Source: Catellatospora sp. KI3 (lineage in GTDB: Bacteria; Actinomycetota; Actinomycetes; Mycobacteriales; Micromonosporaceae). Taken from it: a DNA stretch of 64,000 nucleotides. A program made the position numbers and the translations under genes. Below are positions 43,824 through 52,236 of this stretch, piece by piece. Each line of letters begins with the position of its first letter. The first letter of the stretch is position 1. The notes beneath the pieces are model-generated. The model saw only the letters and a list, made by a program, of their open reading frames with translations, ran no database searches and was not told where the DNA came from. The DNA is taken from positions 186,001-250,000 of the forward strand of contig NZ_JASAMB010000010.1 in NCBI RefSeq assembly GCF_029948125.1. The letters run 5' to 3'.

Positions 43824-44935
43824 CCTCCGGGCGGCTCGTGGCGGCCTGCGTGGCGCTCGCCGCGCTGATCGTGGGCGGGGCGGTGGCGGTCCGGCTGCTG
43901 CGCGCCGACCCGGCGTCCTCGGGTACGACCCCGGTGGCGGTGCCCTCGGGCGCGACCGTGTTCGACCCGGTCCATCAGGTCGTCGACGGCGGGGTGCAGG
44001 TCGACGTGTCGGTCGGTGCCCGCGTCTGCCCGTCGCTGCAGTACGTCAAGGAGACCGAGGCCGCGGTGCGGGAGCGGATGGCGCACCATCCCCGCAACGA
44101 CATCGAGGGCTTCTTCGCCGGGCTGATGCCGCAGGAGGTCAACGCGGCGATGACCGTGTCGGCGATGCGCCAGGAGGACGGCTCGCCGGTGCGCATCACC
44201 GACGTCCGGGTGGACGTGGTGCGTACCGTGGACGAGCAGGTGCAGCACGGTGTCTACATGATCTACGACCTGCAGTGCGAGTTCGTCGCGCCGGGCGTGC
44301 AGCCGATGGGCGGTGACGAGGACACGCTGGAACCGACGGTGTTCGCCCGCTTCGGCGGCGACGGGGTGGCGATGGGCAACAACGCGACCTTCGTCGCCGC
44401 GCCGACCGAGCGGGTGCACCGGCTCAACCTGCGGCCGCTGGGGTGCGGGCGGCAGGTGAGCGACTGGATCGCGACGGTCGGCTGGGCCGACGGCGACCGT
44501 ACCGGCACGGCCGTGTTCGGGCCGTTCCGGACGGTGCCGCAGCAGGACCTGCCCCAGTTCAAGCTGGGTCGGCGCGAGTTCGGGGCGCCGTTCACGTTGA
44601 CGCCGCAGACCGGGGGCAAGGAGTTCCGGCCGTGCGTGACCGGGCCGGTGCCCGACCCGCGGCAGCCGGCGGCGGCGCCGTACTGCGGGTCGGTGGACGG
44701 GCCGGGCGGCAAGGTGTTCGTGCGGATCGCCCGGGGGCCGGTGGACTGCGCCAAGGGCCGCGAGCTGATCGACGCGTACCTCAACCATCCGCCGACGCCG
44801 CCGCAGGGCACCGGCCGCTTCGTCGAGATCGGCGGCTGGGAGTGCACGACGCAGGGGTGGGTGTACAAGGCGGTGTCCGGCGTGGGCGGAGACTGCGGCA
44901 CCAAGGAGTCCTCGGTGGAGTTCAGCGTGCCGTGA
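43814..44935 (+). CDS. Single-pass membrane protein with Cys-containing outer domain
   Basis: A 373-aa protein starting at GTG 43814, preceded by GGAG at 43803-43806; a second in-frame GTG lies at 43820. One membrane helix (LVAACVALAALIVGGAVAVR) is followed by an extracytoplasmic domain of ~340 residues with about nine cysteines, for example GARVCPSLQ, YDLQCEF, PLGCGRQ and GGDCGTKE. No enzyme motif is seen. It overlaps the preceding triple-spanning protein gene by 10 bp; shared cysteine pattern and topology suggest a complex at the cell surface. Its function is unknown. Confidence 0.7.
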   Translation: MRVTSGRLVAACVALAALIVGGAVAVRLLRADPASSGTTPVAVPSGATVFDPVHQVVDGGVQVDVSVGARVCPSLQYVKETEAAVRERMAHHPRNDIEGFFAGLMPQEVNAAMTVSAMRQEDGSPVRITDVRVDVVRTVDEQVQHGVYMIYDLQCEFVAPGVQPMGGDEDTLEPTVFARFGGDGVAMGNNATFVAAPTERVHRLNLRPLGCGRQVSDWIATVGWADGDRTGTAVFGPFRTVPQQDLPQFKLGRREFGAPFTLTPQTGGKEFRPCVTGPVPDPRQPAAAPYCGSVDGPGGKVFVRIARGPVDCAKGRELIDAYLNHPPTPPQGTGRFVEIGGWECTTQGWVYKAVSGVGGDCGTKESSVEFSVP

Positions 44936-45120
44936 CCATCTGACGCCACGCTCCGTGTCGGTGCCCCAGCGCTTCGCAAGCGTGTCGGTGGGCAGGGTGA
45001 ACCGCTTTCCCCGGTCACCGCGCGCCAGCTACGATCGTCGCTGTTCTCGACGGTGGGTTACACCGGGACGGATCCGGCCACGGGACCCGCGGCGCGCAGA
45101 CTCAGGGTGGGGAGAGCGTC

Positions 45121-45831
45121 ATGACGGACAACCGCTTGAAAGGCCGGGTCAAGGGACTGTTCGGCAGCGGACCGGCCGAACTGGAGGCACTGCCGGAGCA
45201 GCCGGAGTCGGTGCTGGCCGATCCGGAGGCCGAGCGCCAGGCGCTGCAGGTGCTGGTGCTGGCGCGGCGTACGGCCGACGAGCACATCTCCACCGCGCAG
45301 CAGGAGGCCAGCCGCATCCGGCAGGAGGCGCGGGCCAAGGCCGAGGAGACCGCCCGGGAGGCGCGCGCCCTGGTCGAGGGCGCCCGCGAGGACGCCGCGA
45401 AGATCATGGCGGCGGCGCAGGCGAAGGCGGTCGAGACCGCCCGCGAGGCGCAGGCCCACGCCGAGAGCTCCCGGCGCGAGAGCGACCTGGTGCTGTCGGA
45501 GGCCCGCCAGCGCGCGATGAAGATCGGCGAGGACGCCCGGGCCAAGGCCGACGAGCTGGAGCAGGACGCCCTGCAGCAGTACGAGGACGTCGTGGGCAGC
45601 CTGGAGGGCAAGCGCGACGCGCTCAACGAGCGGATCGAGGCGCTGCAGCAGTTCGACCGGGAGTACCGGGCGCGGCTGCGCCGCTTCATGAACAGCCAGC
45701 TCGACGCGCTGGCCCAGGACGATCCGGCCGGCGAAGCCGACGCGCGCGACGCCGAGCCGCGCGAGGCCGAGCCCCGGCCGCCGGTCGGCCGCCAGCGCAA
45801 GCCCGCCGCCGAGGGCAACGTGGCCGTCTGA
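45121..45831 (+). CDS. DivIVA-like coiled-coil protein lacking the N-terminal membrane-binding domain
   Basis: A 236-aa protein with GGGGAG before ATG 45121. A short basic start (NRLKGRVKGLFG) leads into one long coiled coil (~40-195) rich in Ala, Glu, Arg and Gln, with heptads such as AQQEASRIRQEARAKAEETA. This matches the C-terminal half of DivIVA/Wag31 (LVLARRTADEHISTAQQEA). The N-terminal DivIVA motif with the F-x-x-x-x-x-G-Y-x-x-x-x-V-D pattern is missing. The tail is acidic, then basic. A role in polar growth, division or cytoskeleton is inferred. A full DivIVA-domain protein is encoded ~0.9 kb downstream. Confidence 0.75.
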   Translation: MTDNRLKGRVKGLFGSGPAELEALPEQPESVLADPEAERQALQVLVLARRTADEHISTAQQEASRIRQEARAKAEETAREARALVEGAREDAAKIMAAAQAKAVETAREAQAHAESSRRESDLVLSEARQRAMKIGEDARAKADELEQDALQQYEDVVGSLEGKRDALNERIEALQQFDREYRARLRRFMNSQLDALAQDDPAGEADARDAEPREAEPRPPVGRQRKPAAEGNVAV

Positions 45832-45844
45832 GCACCCCGTCCTG

Positions 45845-45867
45845 CTATCTTGTCGATGGAAAGATAG
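45845..45867. promoter_or_regulatory. Inverted repeat before the TetR gene, likely autoregulatory operator
   Basis: CTATCTT (45845-45851) and AAGATAG (45861-45867) are perfect complements 9 bp apart, ending 8 bp before the GTG start. The left arm overlaps a TATCTT -10-like hexamer. The size and position fit a TetR-family operator controlling its own gene. Confidence 0.65.
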
Positions 45868-45875
45868 CGTGAGGG

Positions 45876-46430
45876 GTGAGGGCGATCGCGTACCACCACG
45901 GAGACCTGCGCCGGACCATCCTGTCCGCCGCCGTCGATGCGATCACCGAATCCGGTGTGGACGGCTGGAGCCTGCGCGAGCTGGCCCGCCGGGCGGGCGT
46001 CTCCCACGCCGCCCCCGCCCACCACTTCGGCGACCGCACCGGCCTGCTCACCGCGGTCGCCGCCGAGGGCTACCAGCTGCTGGCCGACGCCCTGCAAGCG
46101 GCCGAGCCCGGCTTCCTGGAGGCCGGACTGGCCTACATCGGCTTCGCCACCGAGCACCCGGCCCACTTCACGGTGATGTTCCAGCCCGCGCTGTACCGGC
46201 CCGACGACGACGCCGTCACCGATGCGCGCGAGCGGGCCGGCGCGCTGCTGCGGGCGGGCGCGCAGGCGGTGGCCGGCGAGCGGTCCGACGCCGAGAGCAC
46301 CGCCCTGGCGGGCTGGTCCATCGCGCACGGCTTCGCCAGCCTGTGGCTGGCCCGGGCCCTGCCCGCGCACACCCGCGCCGACGCGGTGGCCGCCGCCCGC
46401 CCGGTCCTGCGCCGCCTGGTCGAGCACTGA
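45876..46430 (+). CDS. TetR/AcrR-family transcriptional regulator
   Basis: A 184-aa repressor from GTG 45876. The N-terminal DNA-binding domain includes RRTILSAAVDAITESGVDGW and the helix-turn-helix LRELARRAGVSHAAPAHHF, followed by the family's F-G-D-R-T-G-L-L-T-A-V. The C-terminal ligand domain has the WHG-type features AHFTVMFQPALYR and AGWSIAHGFASLWLARALP. The ligand is unknown. A 7-bp inverted repeat sits directly upstream. The gene lies between two DivIVA-like genes, and palindrome copy 4 begins 9 bp after its stop codon. Confidence 0.9.
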   Translation: MRAIAYHHGDLRRTILSAAVDAITESGVDGWSLRELARRAGVSHAAPAHHFGDRTGLLTAVAAEGYQLLADALQAAEPGFLEAGLAYIGFATEHPAHFTVMFQPALYRPDDDAVTDARERAGALLRAGAQAVAGERSDAESTALAGWSIAHGFASLWLARALPAHTRADAVAAARPVLRRLVEH

Positions 46431-46438
46431 GGCGTTGT

Positions 46439-46501
46439 GTGCAGTTTCGGGGAAAGTGCGCGAATCCGAGCCCCGATTCCAACACCTTCCCCGAAACTGC
46501 A
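46439..46501. repeat. Dispersed palindrome, copy 4
   Basis: Left arm GTGCAGTTTCGGGGAAAGTG (46439-46458). Right arm AACACCTTCCCCGAAACTGC, ending at 46500. The loop GAATCCGAGCCCCGATTCC is of the copy-2 type. It starts 9 bp after the TetR stop codon. The remaining ~190 bp before the next gene contain a CATAAT -10-like box (46630-46635) and no gene. Confidence 0.9.
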
Positions 46502-46691
46502 AGATCACACGCGCGCCCGCCGCGCGTCGCAGGTGCGTAATGTCCGGATCATCCTGTTAGGGCATCGGCCAGGTGTACCGGATTCGTTGCGAACGCGCAG
46601 GCGGCTGGTACTTTCCCCCGGCCGGGACGCATAATGCCCTCCGGTGCGGCATCCGCGCCGGGCGTCGTGGTCGTATGGAGAGGTTGACGCA

Positions 46692-48131
46692 ATGTCCCAG
46701 GGTGAGGAACCGTACGCAACACGTGACCACGTGTCCGCGCGTCCGGCCTTTGACGTCGCGATGCGCGGCTACGAGAAGCGCCAGGTCGACCAGTTCGTCG
46801 CCCGCGCCGACAGCGAGATCTCGACCCTGTCGGCCGAGCGCGACCGGGCGTTCGCCCGCATCCAGGACCTGACCTCGCAGTACAAGCAGCTGTCGCTGGA
46901 GATGGCCGAGCTGCGCCAGAAGCCCACGCAGGTCGAGCGCGCCTCGTTCCGCGACCTCGGCCCGATGGTCGAGCAGATCCTGGACCTGGCCGAGAAGCAG
47001 GCCGAGGCGATCACCACCACGACCGCCCAGCAGATGGCGGCGCACAAGTCCGACTCCGAGAAGCTGCTGGCCGAGGCCCGCGAGCACGCCGAGAAGCTGC
47101 GCGCCGAGAGCGAGGCCGCCAACGAGCGCGCCGAGCAGGAGGCCAAGCGCATCAACGACGTCAGCGCCCAGCAGATGGAGCACGCCCGCGCCGAGGCCGA
47201 CGCACTGGTCGAGGCCGCCCGCCTGCGGGTGCAGCAGGAGGTCGAGGCCGCGCACGCGCAGACCCAGCAGGAGGTCGCGCAGTGGAAGGCCAACGCCGAG
47301 CGTGAGATCGCCGAGCTGCGCGCCGGTGCCGAGCGGGAGCTGGCCGCCCAGCGCACCGCCACGAACCAGAAGAACGCGGCGCTGCACGCCGAGGCCCAGC
47401 AGTACACCACCGACCTGCGCCGCCGGGCCGACGAGCAGACCGCCGCGCACCAGCAGCAGCTGACCGTGGTGCAGCAGGAGATCCGGGCCCGCCGCCAGGC
47501 GCTGGCCCAGCTGCAGGCCGAGCTGGACATCGCCCAGCAGCGCCTGGCCCAGTCCCGCCAGGAGGGGTCGGCCGCCGAGCGCGAGGTCGCCCAGCTGCAG
47601 CAGCGGCACAGCCAGGTCAGCCAGGAGCTCGGCGCGGAGATGACCCGCCTGGAGGAGGCGCGCCGCCAGGCCGACTCGGCCGAGCGGCACGCGCTCGCGG
47701 TGCGGGCCCGGGTGCAGCGCGAGGCGGAGCGGGTGGCCAACCTGGCCGCCGCGGCCGTCATGGCCGCCGCCACCGGCTCGGCCGAGACCGGCGAGTACCC
47801 GCGCGTGGTGCCCCGCGACCTGCAGGACCCGTCCCCGGTGCACGCCATGCAGGAGGTGCAGGAGGCGGTCGAGCAGCTGGCCGAGGAGGTCGCCGAGTTC
47901 GCCGACTTCCCGGAGGACAGCGACGCCGCCGAGGAGCAGCCGCTGAGCCGCCACGCCCGGCGCGAGGAGTACGCCCGGCGCGAGGAGGAGGAGCTGCAGG
48001 TGCCGATGCAGCGCCAGCCGCACGACGAGCTGCCGCAGCGCCAGCCGTTCAGCGAGCTGCCGCAGCGCGGGTACGAGGAGCTGCCGCACCGCCAGTCGCG
48101 CGACGAGATGGTCGCCGCCGACGCGGAGTGA
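46692..48131 (+). CDS. DivIVA-domain long coiled-coil protein
   Basis: A 479-aa protein. ATG 46692 has GGAGAGG at the right spacing; an in-frame ATG at 46644 has none. Residues ~20-45 are a DivIVA-type head (FDVAMRGYEKRQVDQFVARA). A nearly continuous coiled coil (~45-360) rich in Glu, Gln, Ala and Arg follows. The last ~90 residues are Gln/Glu/Arg/Pro-rich and repeat a D/S-E-L-P-Q-R type unit (DELPQRQPFSELPQRGYEEL). The layout resembles Scy/FilP-like polar cytoskeletal proteins of filamentous actinomycetes. A role in tip growth or septum placement is inferred. Confidence 0.85.
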   Translation: MSQGEEPYATRDHVSARPAFDVAMRGYEKRQVDQFVARADSEISTLSAERDRAFARIQDLTSQYKQLSLEMAELRQKPTQVERASFRDLGPMVEQILDLAEKQAEAITTTTAQQMAAHKSDSEKLLAEAREHAEKLRAESEAANERAEQEAKRINDVSAQQMEHARAEADALVEAARLRVQQEVEAAHAQTQQEVAQWKANAEREIAELRAGAERELAAQRTATNQKNAALHAEAQQYTTDLRRRADEQTAAHQQQLTVVQQEIRARRQALAQLQAELDIAQQRLAQSRQEGSAAEREVAQLQQRHSQVSQELGAEMTRLEEARRQADSAERHALAVRARVQREAERVANLAAAAVMAAATGSAETGEYPRVVPRDLQDPSPVHAMQEVQEAVEQLAEEVAEFADFPEDSDAAEEQPLSRHARREEYARREEEELQVPMQRQPHDELPQRQPFSELPQRGYEELPHRQSRDEMVAADAE

Positions 48132-48158
48132 CCTGGGCTCGCCCGAGCGGATGAGCAG

Positions 48159-48197
48159 CGGAGCCCGGCACCGGACCTGATCCGGTGCCGGGCTCCG
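48159..48197. terminator. Strong bidirectional terminator
   Basis: Perfect 17-bp arms CGGAGCCCGGCACCGGA (48159-48175) and TCCGGTGCCGGGCTCCG (48181-48197) with a 5-nt loop, lying between converging stops at 48131 and 48217. Confidence 0.9.
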
Positions 48198-48216
48198 GCG
48201 TCTGTCGGGCGGCGGC

Positions 48217-49677
48217 TCAGCCGCGGGCGCCGCCGAGGCCGAGCAGGGCGGCCAGGCCCAGGGCGCTGCGCGGGGCGTACGGCATCCGCCACAGCCCGCC
48301 GTGCGCCGCCCCGTCGGCCTCCTCCTGCCACACGTGCTCGCGCACCGGCGGCGGGTTGCGCAGGTCGTGCACGAGCAGCGCCGCCATCAGCGTGTTGCTC
48401 GTCGCCGGGTCGAAGATCTCCACCCCGAACGCCGGCGCCCCCGCGTACGCCGCCGCCAGCACCCTGTTCTTCACCACCGACCGGGTCCGGGTCGGCGGGG
48501 CCACCTTGAAGCTGACCGTGGCGCCCTGCTGCCGGGCCACCGCCGCGCGCCACCGCTGCAGCCGCTTGGCCAGCGCGTAGTTCGGCCCCTGCTGGGCCAC
48601 CAGGCTGTCGCAGACGCCCGGGTCGGCGCCGGGGGCGTAGTTGCGCCGCAGCAGCCGCCCCGCCGACACCATCCGCAGCGGCCCGCGCAGCGTACGCAGC
48701 AGCGACGACTCGTGGTAGTTGCGCTCGGCCCGCGCCACCGCATCGGCCGGGACGGCGAACACGTCGGTCGGGGTGGCCAGGAACGACAGGGCCGTGTCCG
48801 GCCGGTGGGCGCGCAGGTGCTCGGTCAGCGCGTCGACGGCGGTGCAGACGCGGACGTTGACCGCCCCGTCGGCGTAGACGTAGTTGCCGACGACCAGGCG
48901 GCCCTCGAACCCGCGCAGCCAGGCGCCGACGGCGGGCAGGTGGTGCAGCAGGTCCGCGCCCGCGACCTCGGCCACGTCGCCGCCGCCGTCGTACCCGGCG
49001 GGCACCGGCAGGTGCACCCGGCCGCCGGAGCGGCGTACCGCCTCCAGCAGCTCGCGCCACAGGCCCGGCCGGGGCAGGTCGACGGCGACCACGTCGGCGC
49101 CCCAGCGCAGCAGCGACCGCGTCGGCCCCATCTCCGCGCCCGCGCCCAGCACCGCCACCCGCAGGTCGGACAGGTCCAGCCAGTCCGGATTGGCCTGCAC
49201 CGCGCGCACCGCCTCGGCGCAGCCCGGCTCGATCACGCCCGCCTCGGTCCACGCGTCCAGGCGCCGCAGGAGAGCGTCCCCGCGCAGCCGCTCGCCCCGG
49301 TACGGCAGGGACAGCTCGCGGTCGACCGGGCCGTCCCCGGCGACCACGGCCGTGCCCAGCTCGGCGCCCGGCTTCGCGTCGAACGCCTCGCGCAGCCCGA
49401 TCTCGGTGCCGTCGGGGTCGGCCACCCGCATCCGGTCGTGCAGCGAGGCGAGCCCCGCCGCGGCGACGGCCCGCGCGGTGTCGCCGGAGCCCAGCCCGGC
49501 CTCGACCAGCCGCCGGAAGTGCACCAGGTAGTCGGCGCGCCAGTTCGTCTCATGGTCGGCGGCGCGGGCTCCGACCGGGTCCGCGGCCCGCAGCGCGTCG
49601 GCGACGACGGCGCGGCCGAGCGCGGAGGTGCTGCGGTCGGTGCCGTCGCTGAGGGGGAAGACCACGCCAGTCGTCAT
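48217..49677 (-). CDS. Rossmann-fold protein of unknown function
   Basis: A 486-aa protein. ATG 49677 is chosen because AGGAGG lies seven nt upstream; earlier in-frame ATGs at 49683 and 49701 are badly spaced. The clearest motif is a nucleotide-binding beta-alpha-beta unit near residue 175 (LRVAVLGAGAEMGPTRSLLR) followed by WGADVVAVDLPRP, as in dehydrogenase-like folds. Other regions (DVFAVPADAVARAERNYHES, VAQQGPNYALAKRLQRW) are unfamiliar. No membrane segment or signal peptide is convincing, apart from a hydrophobic tail (ALGLAALLGLG). An NAD(P)- or SAM-binding enzyme is likely, but the reaction is unknown. Confidence 0.7.
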   Translation of the reverse strand: MTTGVVFPLSDGTDRSTSALGRAVVADALRAADPVGARAADHETNWRADYLVHFRRLVEAGLGSGDTARAVAAAGLASLHDRMRVADPDGTEIGLREAFDAKPGAELGTAVVAGDGPVDRELSLPYRGERLRGDALLRRLDAWTEAGVIEPGCAEAVRAVQANPDWLDLSDLRVAVLGAGAEMGPTRSLLRWGADVVAVDLPRPGLWRELLEAVRRSGGRVHLPVPAGYDGGGDVAEVAGADLLHHLPAVGAWLRGFEGRLVVGNYVYADGAVNVRVCTAVDALTEHLRAHRPDTALSFLATPTDVFAVPADAVARAERNYHESSLLRTLRGPLRMVSAGRLLRRNYAPGADPGVCDSLVAQQGPNYALAKRLQRWRAAVARQQGATVSFKVAPPTRTRSVVKNRVLAAAYAGAPAFGVEIFDPATSNTLMAALLVHDLRNPPPVREHVWQEEADGAAHGGLWRMPYAPRSALGLAALLGLGGARG

Positions 49678-49705
49678 GTCCATGCCTCCTGTCGGCGGCA
49701 CCCGA

Positions 49706-49930
49706 TCAGCGGCGCCGCGCGCCAGCGGACCCTACCGGCCCGCCCCGGCGACGGCAACGACCACTCGCCGGGGCTGTGCGGAGCGCGCTGCTCAGGTGGG
49801 CCGCGGCGAGATCCACCCAGTCACCCGCGCGGACCACCACGTCGGCGCGGTCGACCGCCTCCCAGAGCGGTGTGGGCAGGTCCCGCGCCCGCTTCGGCAG
49901 GTGCGTATCCGCCATGACCACGACAAGCAC
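49706..49930 (-). pseudogene. Truncated metallophosphoesterase (N-terminal remnant)
   Basis: A 74-aa frame from the start near 49930. Its first ~40 residues (LVVVMADTHLPKRARDLP, then VDRADVVVRAGDWVD) match the beginning of YfcE/MJ0936-type phosphodiesterases, including the D-x-H metal motif. The next motif, normally H-x-G-D, reads R-A-G-D. The rest of the domain, with the N-H-D/E and G-H motifs, is missing, and the tail (SGRCRRRGGPVG) is low-complexity. It looks like a decayed gene, although a functional short protein cannot be excluded. Confidence 0.6.
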
Positions 49931-49953
49931 CCCCGCGACGCTACGCGGGCAGC

Positions 49954-50015
49954 GTGCAGTTTCGGGGAAAGTGCACGAAAGGACGCCAAGATTCCTGCAC
50001 TTCCCCCGAAACTGC
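49954..50015. repeat. Dispersed palindrome, copy 5
   Basis: Left arm GTGCAGTTTCGGGGAAAGTG (49954-49973). Right arm CTGCACTTCCCCCGAAACTG, ending near 50014. The loop contains GCCAAGATTCC, as in copies 1 and 6. It lies 3 bp past the stop of the last gene of the carotenoid operon, so it could act as that operon's terminator or as a 3'-end stabiliser. Confidence 0.9.
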
Positions 50016-50017
50016 CC

Positions 50018-51169
50018 CTAACGACGGCGGGTGAGGAGGAGGGGGCCGACGGGGCGGAGGGCGATCGCGGCGGTGGGGGTCGGGTTGCCTGAGACCTGCG
50101 TGAGGGGGCCGTCGCACCAGGGGGTCAGGGCGGCGAGCAGCATCGCGCGGGCCAGGTGGGCGCCCAGGCAGGTGCGGCGGCCCGCGCTGAACGGCAGGAA
50201 CCCCCAGGCCGGGCGGCCGCCGTCGGCGAAGCGCTGCGGCCGGAACTCGTCCGGGTGCGGCCACAGGTCCGGATCGCGGTGGGTTAGCAGCGGCGAGTAC
50301 AGCACCAGCGTGCGCGCGCGCAGCGGCACCCCGGCCACCTCGGTGTCGGTCGAGGTGATCCGGCTGCCCAGCCACCCCGCCGGGTACAGCCGCAGGATCT
50401 CGTCCAGCACCAGCGGCAGCGCCTGCGCGGTGCGCCACTCGGGCGCGCCGGCCAGGTGCCACAGCGCCCACGCGAGGGTATGCGCCGTGGTGTCGTACCC
50501 CGCCGCCAGCGCCACCCTCGTCTCGGCGACCGCGTCGTCCATCCCGGACAGCGCGCCGGCGAGGCTGCCCTCGGGCGGGTCGGCCAGCACCCGCGCGATC
50601 GCCGCGTCCAGGCGCCGGAACAGCAGCGGCCGGGGCAGCATCGGGCCCGGCACCGGGCGCTCCAGCGGGCGCAGGAACGCCGCCAGCAGCCGCTCGTCGA
50701 GCGCGCCGCCGAAGAACGCCGCGTTCAGCATCCGCCGCACCGTGTGCCCGGCCCATTCGAGCGCCTCGAACGGGCTCTCGGGCAGCCGCGCGGCCGCCGC
50801 CTCCGCCAGGCGGGTCTGCAGGTGGGCCAGGCCGCGCGAGTGGAAGTGCGGGTTCAGCTCGCGCCGCCTCGGGTCGTGCGCGGGCACGTCGGTGTAGACG
50901 ACGCCCGCCGACAGGTACGGCGTGAGCCCGCTCAGGCTGCCCCGGCTGCGGAACGTGTCGAGGTCGCCGAGGACGGCCCGGTTCCACTCCGGCCGGTAGC
51001 CGACCACGGCGGGGCGCCACAGCCGCAGCCGGAACACCGGCCCGGTCCGGGCGCCCTCGGTGAGCAGGCGCACCGGGTCACGGGTCCACCGCCACAGGTG
51101 CCCGAACACCGGCGTGGTCGCGGGGGCGGGCAGCCGGACCGGGGTCGATCGGGCCAGTAGCGCGGTCAC
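50018..51169 (-). CDS. Cytochrome P450 of the carotenoid operon
   Basis: A 383-aa P450 from GTG 51169, overlapping the stop of the glycosyltransferase gene by 4 bp. The heme-binding loop is FSAGRRTCLG with Cys ~334. The I-helix is ALAAGYDTTAHTLAWAL and the K-helix E-x-x-R is in LDEILRLYPAGW. It lacks a membrane anchor. Short P450s of similar layout (CYP175A1 of Thermus) hydroxylate beta-carotene rings. Its place at the end of a crt operon supports oxidation of the cyclised carotenoid, which would supply the hydroxyl for glycosylation. The exact position oxidised is not predictable. A redox partner is not encoded nearby. Confidence 0.9.
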   Translation of the reverse strand: MTALLARSTPVRLPAPATTPVFGHLWRWTRDPVRLLTEGARTGPVFRLRLWRPAVVGYRPEWNRAVLGDLDTFRSRGSLSGLTPYLSAGVVYTDVPAHDPRRRELNPHFHSRGLAHLQTRLAEAAAARLPESPFEALEWAGHTVRRMLNAAFFGGALDERLLAAFLRPLERPVPGPMLPRPLLFRRLDAAIARVLADPPEGSLAGALSGMDDAVAETRVALAAGYDTTAHTLAWALWHLAGAPEWRTAQALPLVLDEILRLYPAGWLGSRITSTDTEVAGVPLRARTLVLYSPLLTHRDPDLWPHPDEFRPQRFADGGRPAWGFLPFSAGRRTCLGAHLARAMLLAALTPWCDGPLTQVSGNPTPTAAIALRPVGPLLLTRRR

Positions 51170-52236
51170 GGGTAGCGGCGTCCCTTCCAGACGGCGGTGC
51201 GCCGCAGCGCGACGGCGTAAACCGGGAGCGCGGCCGGGGCGATGAACGGCACCAGCGCGGCCTCGGCGTACGCCCCGCGCCCGGTCTTGGCGTTGGCCAG
51301 CAACCGCTCGGCCAGGCCGAGCACCGCCGCGACCCGCCACGCCGCCCCGCGCCGCCACAGCAGCCACGGCACCGTGTACGCGGTGACGTTGAACGCGGCG
51401 CTGGCCGCCAGCACCAGGTCGCTGCCGCCGTGCGCGGCCCGCATGCTCTTGCCCATGCCGCGCACCGTGGCCGGGTAGCCGTCGTACATCCGGGTGCTGA
51501 TCAGGTCGCCGCCCAGCGCGAGCCCGAGCTTGAGGCCCTTGCGGCGGCTGAGCCGGGCCAGCTCCAGATCCTCCACGATCTGGTCGGCGACGGCCGCGTG
51601 CCCGCCGACGTGCTCGTACGCCGCCCGGCGGAACGCCAGCAGCTGCCCGTTGGCCACCGCCGCCGCCCGGATGGGCAGGTCCAGCAGCTGGTGCGGCAGG
51701 AACGCGAGCAGGTTCTCGTCGATCAGCGGCACCAGCATCCGCTCGCCCAGGGTGCCGGTCTGCTGGCGCGGGAACACGCTGAACACGTCGGCGCGCTGGC
51801 GGCGCAGCTGCGCCCATACCGCGTCCAGGGCGCCGGGCCGCAGGGTGACGTCGGCGTCGGCGTACACCAGCAGGTCGCCGGTGGCGGCCTGCGCGAGCTG
51901 GTGGCAGGCCCAGTTCTTGCCGATCCACCCGTCGGGCCGGGGGGTGCCGGTGAGCAGCCGCAGCCGGGGGTCGGCGAAGCCGCGCACGATCGCGGCGGTG
52001 TCGTCGGTGGAGCCGTCGTCGAGGATCAGGATCTCCTCGGCGGGCTGGGCGAGCAGACCCGGGATCGTGTACGGCAGCCGCCGCGCCTCATCGCGCGCGG
52101 GCACCAGCAGCGACGTCCGAGGCCGCCCCGGCGCCCGCTGCCCGAGCCGCAGCACCGGGAACGACCGCGCGTTGGCGACCAGCCCCGCCGTCTTGGCCAG
52201 GTGGAACGCCGCGACCAGGGTGCCTACGACCGCCAC
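51166..52236 (-). CDS. Family 2 glycosyltransferase of the carotenoid operon
   Basis: A 356-aa protein from GTG 52236, overlapping the acyltransferase gene by 13 bp. A hydrophobic start is followed by the GT-A fold: SLLVPARDEARRLP, LILDDGSTDDTAAIV, and the D-x-D-like VYADADVTLRPG. The acceptor-side motif is EDLELARLSRRKG, which has the Glu-Asp of GT2 enzymes. C-terminal hydrophobic helices suggest membrane association. Related GT2 proteins (CrtQ/CruC type) transfer sugars to carotenoid hydroxyl or carboxyl groups. Operon position supports carotenoid glycosylation. The sugar donor is unknown. Confidence 0.9.
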   Translation of the reverse strand: MAVVGTLVAAFHLAKTAGLVANARSFPVLRLGQRAPGRPRTSLLVPARDEARRLPYTIPGLLAQPAEEILILDDGSTDDTAAIVRGFADPRLRLLTGTPRPDGWIGKNWACHQLAQAATGDLLVYADADVTLRPGALDAVWAQLRRQRADVFSVFPRQQTGTLGERMLVPLIDENLLAFLPHQLLDLPIRAAAVANGQLLAFRRAAYEHVGGHAAVADQIVEDLELARLSRRKGLKLGLALGGDLISTRMYDGYPATVRGMGKSMRAAHGGSDLVLAASAAFNVTAYTVPWLLWRRGAAWRVAAVLGLAERLLANAKTGRGAYAEAALVPFIAPAALPVYAVALRRTAVWKGRRYP

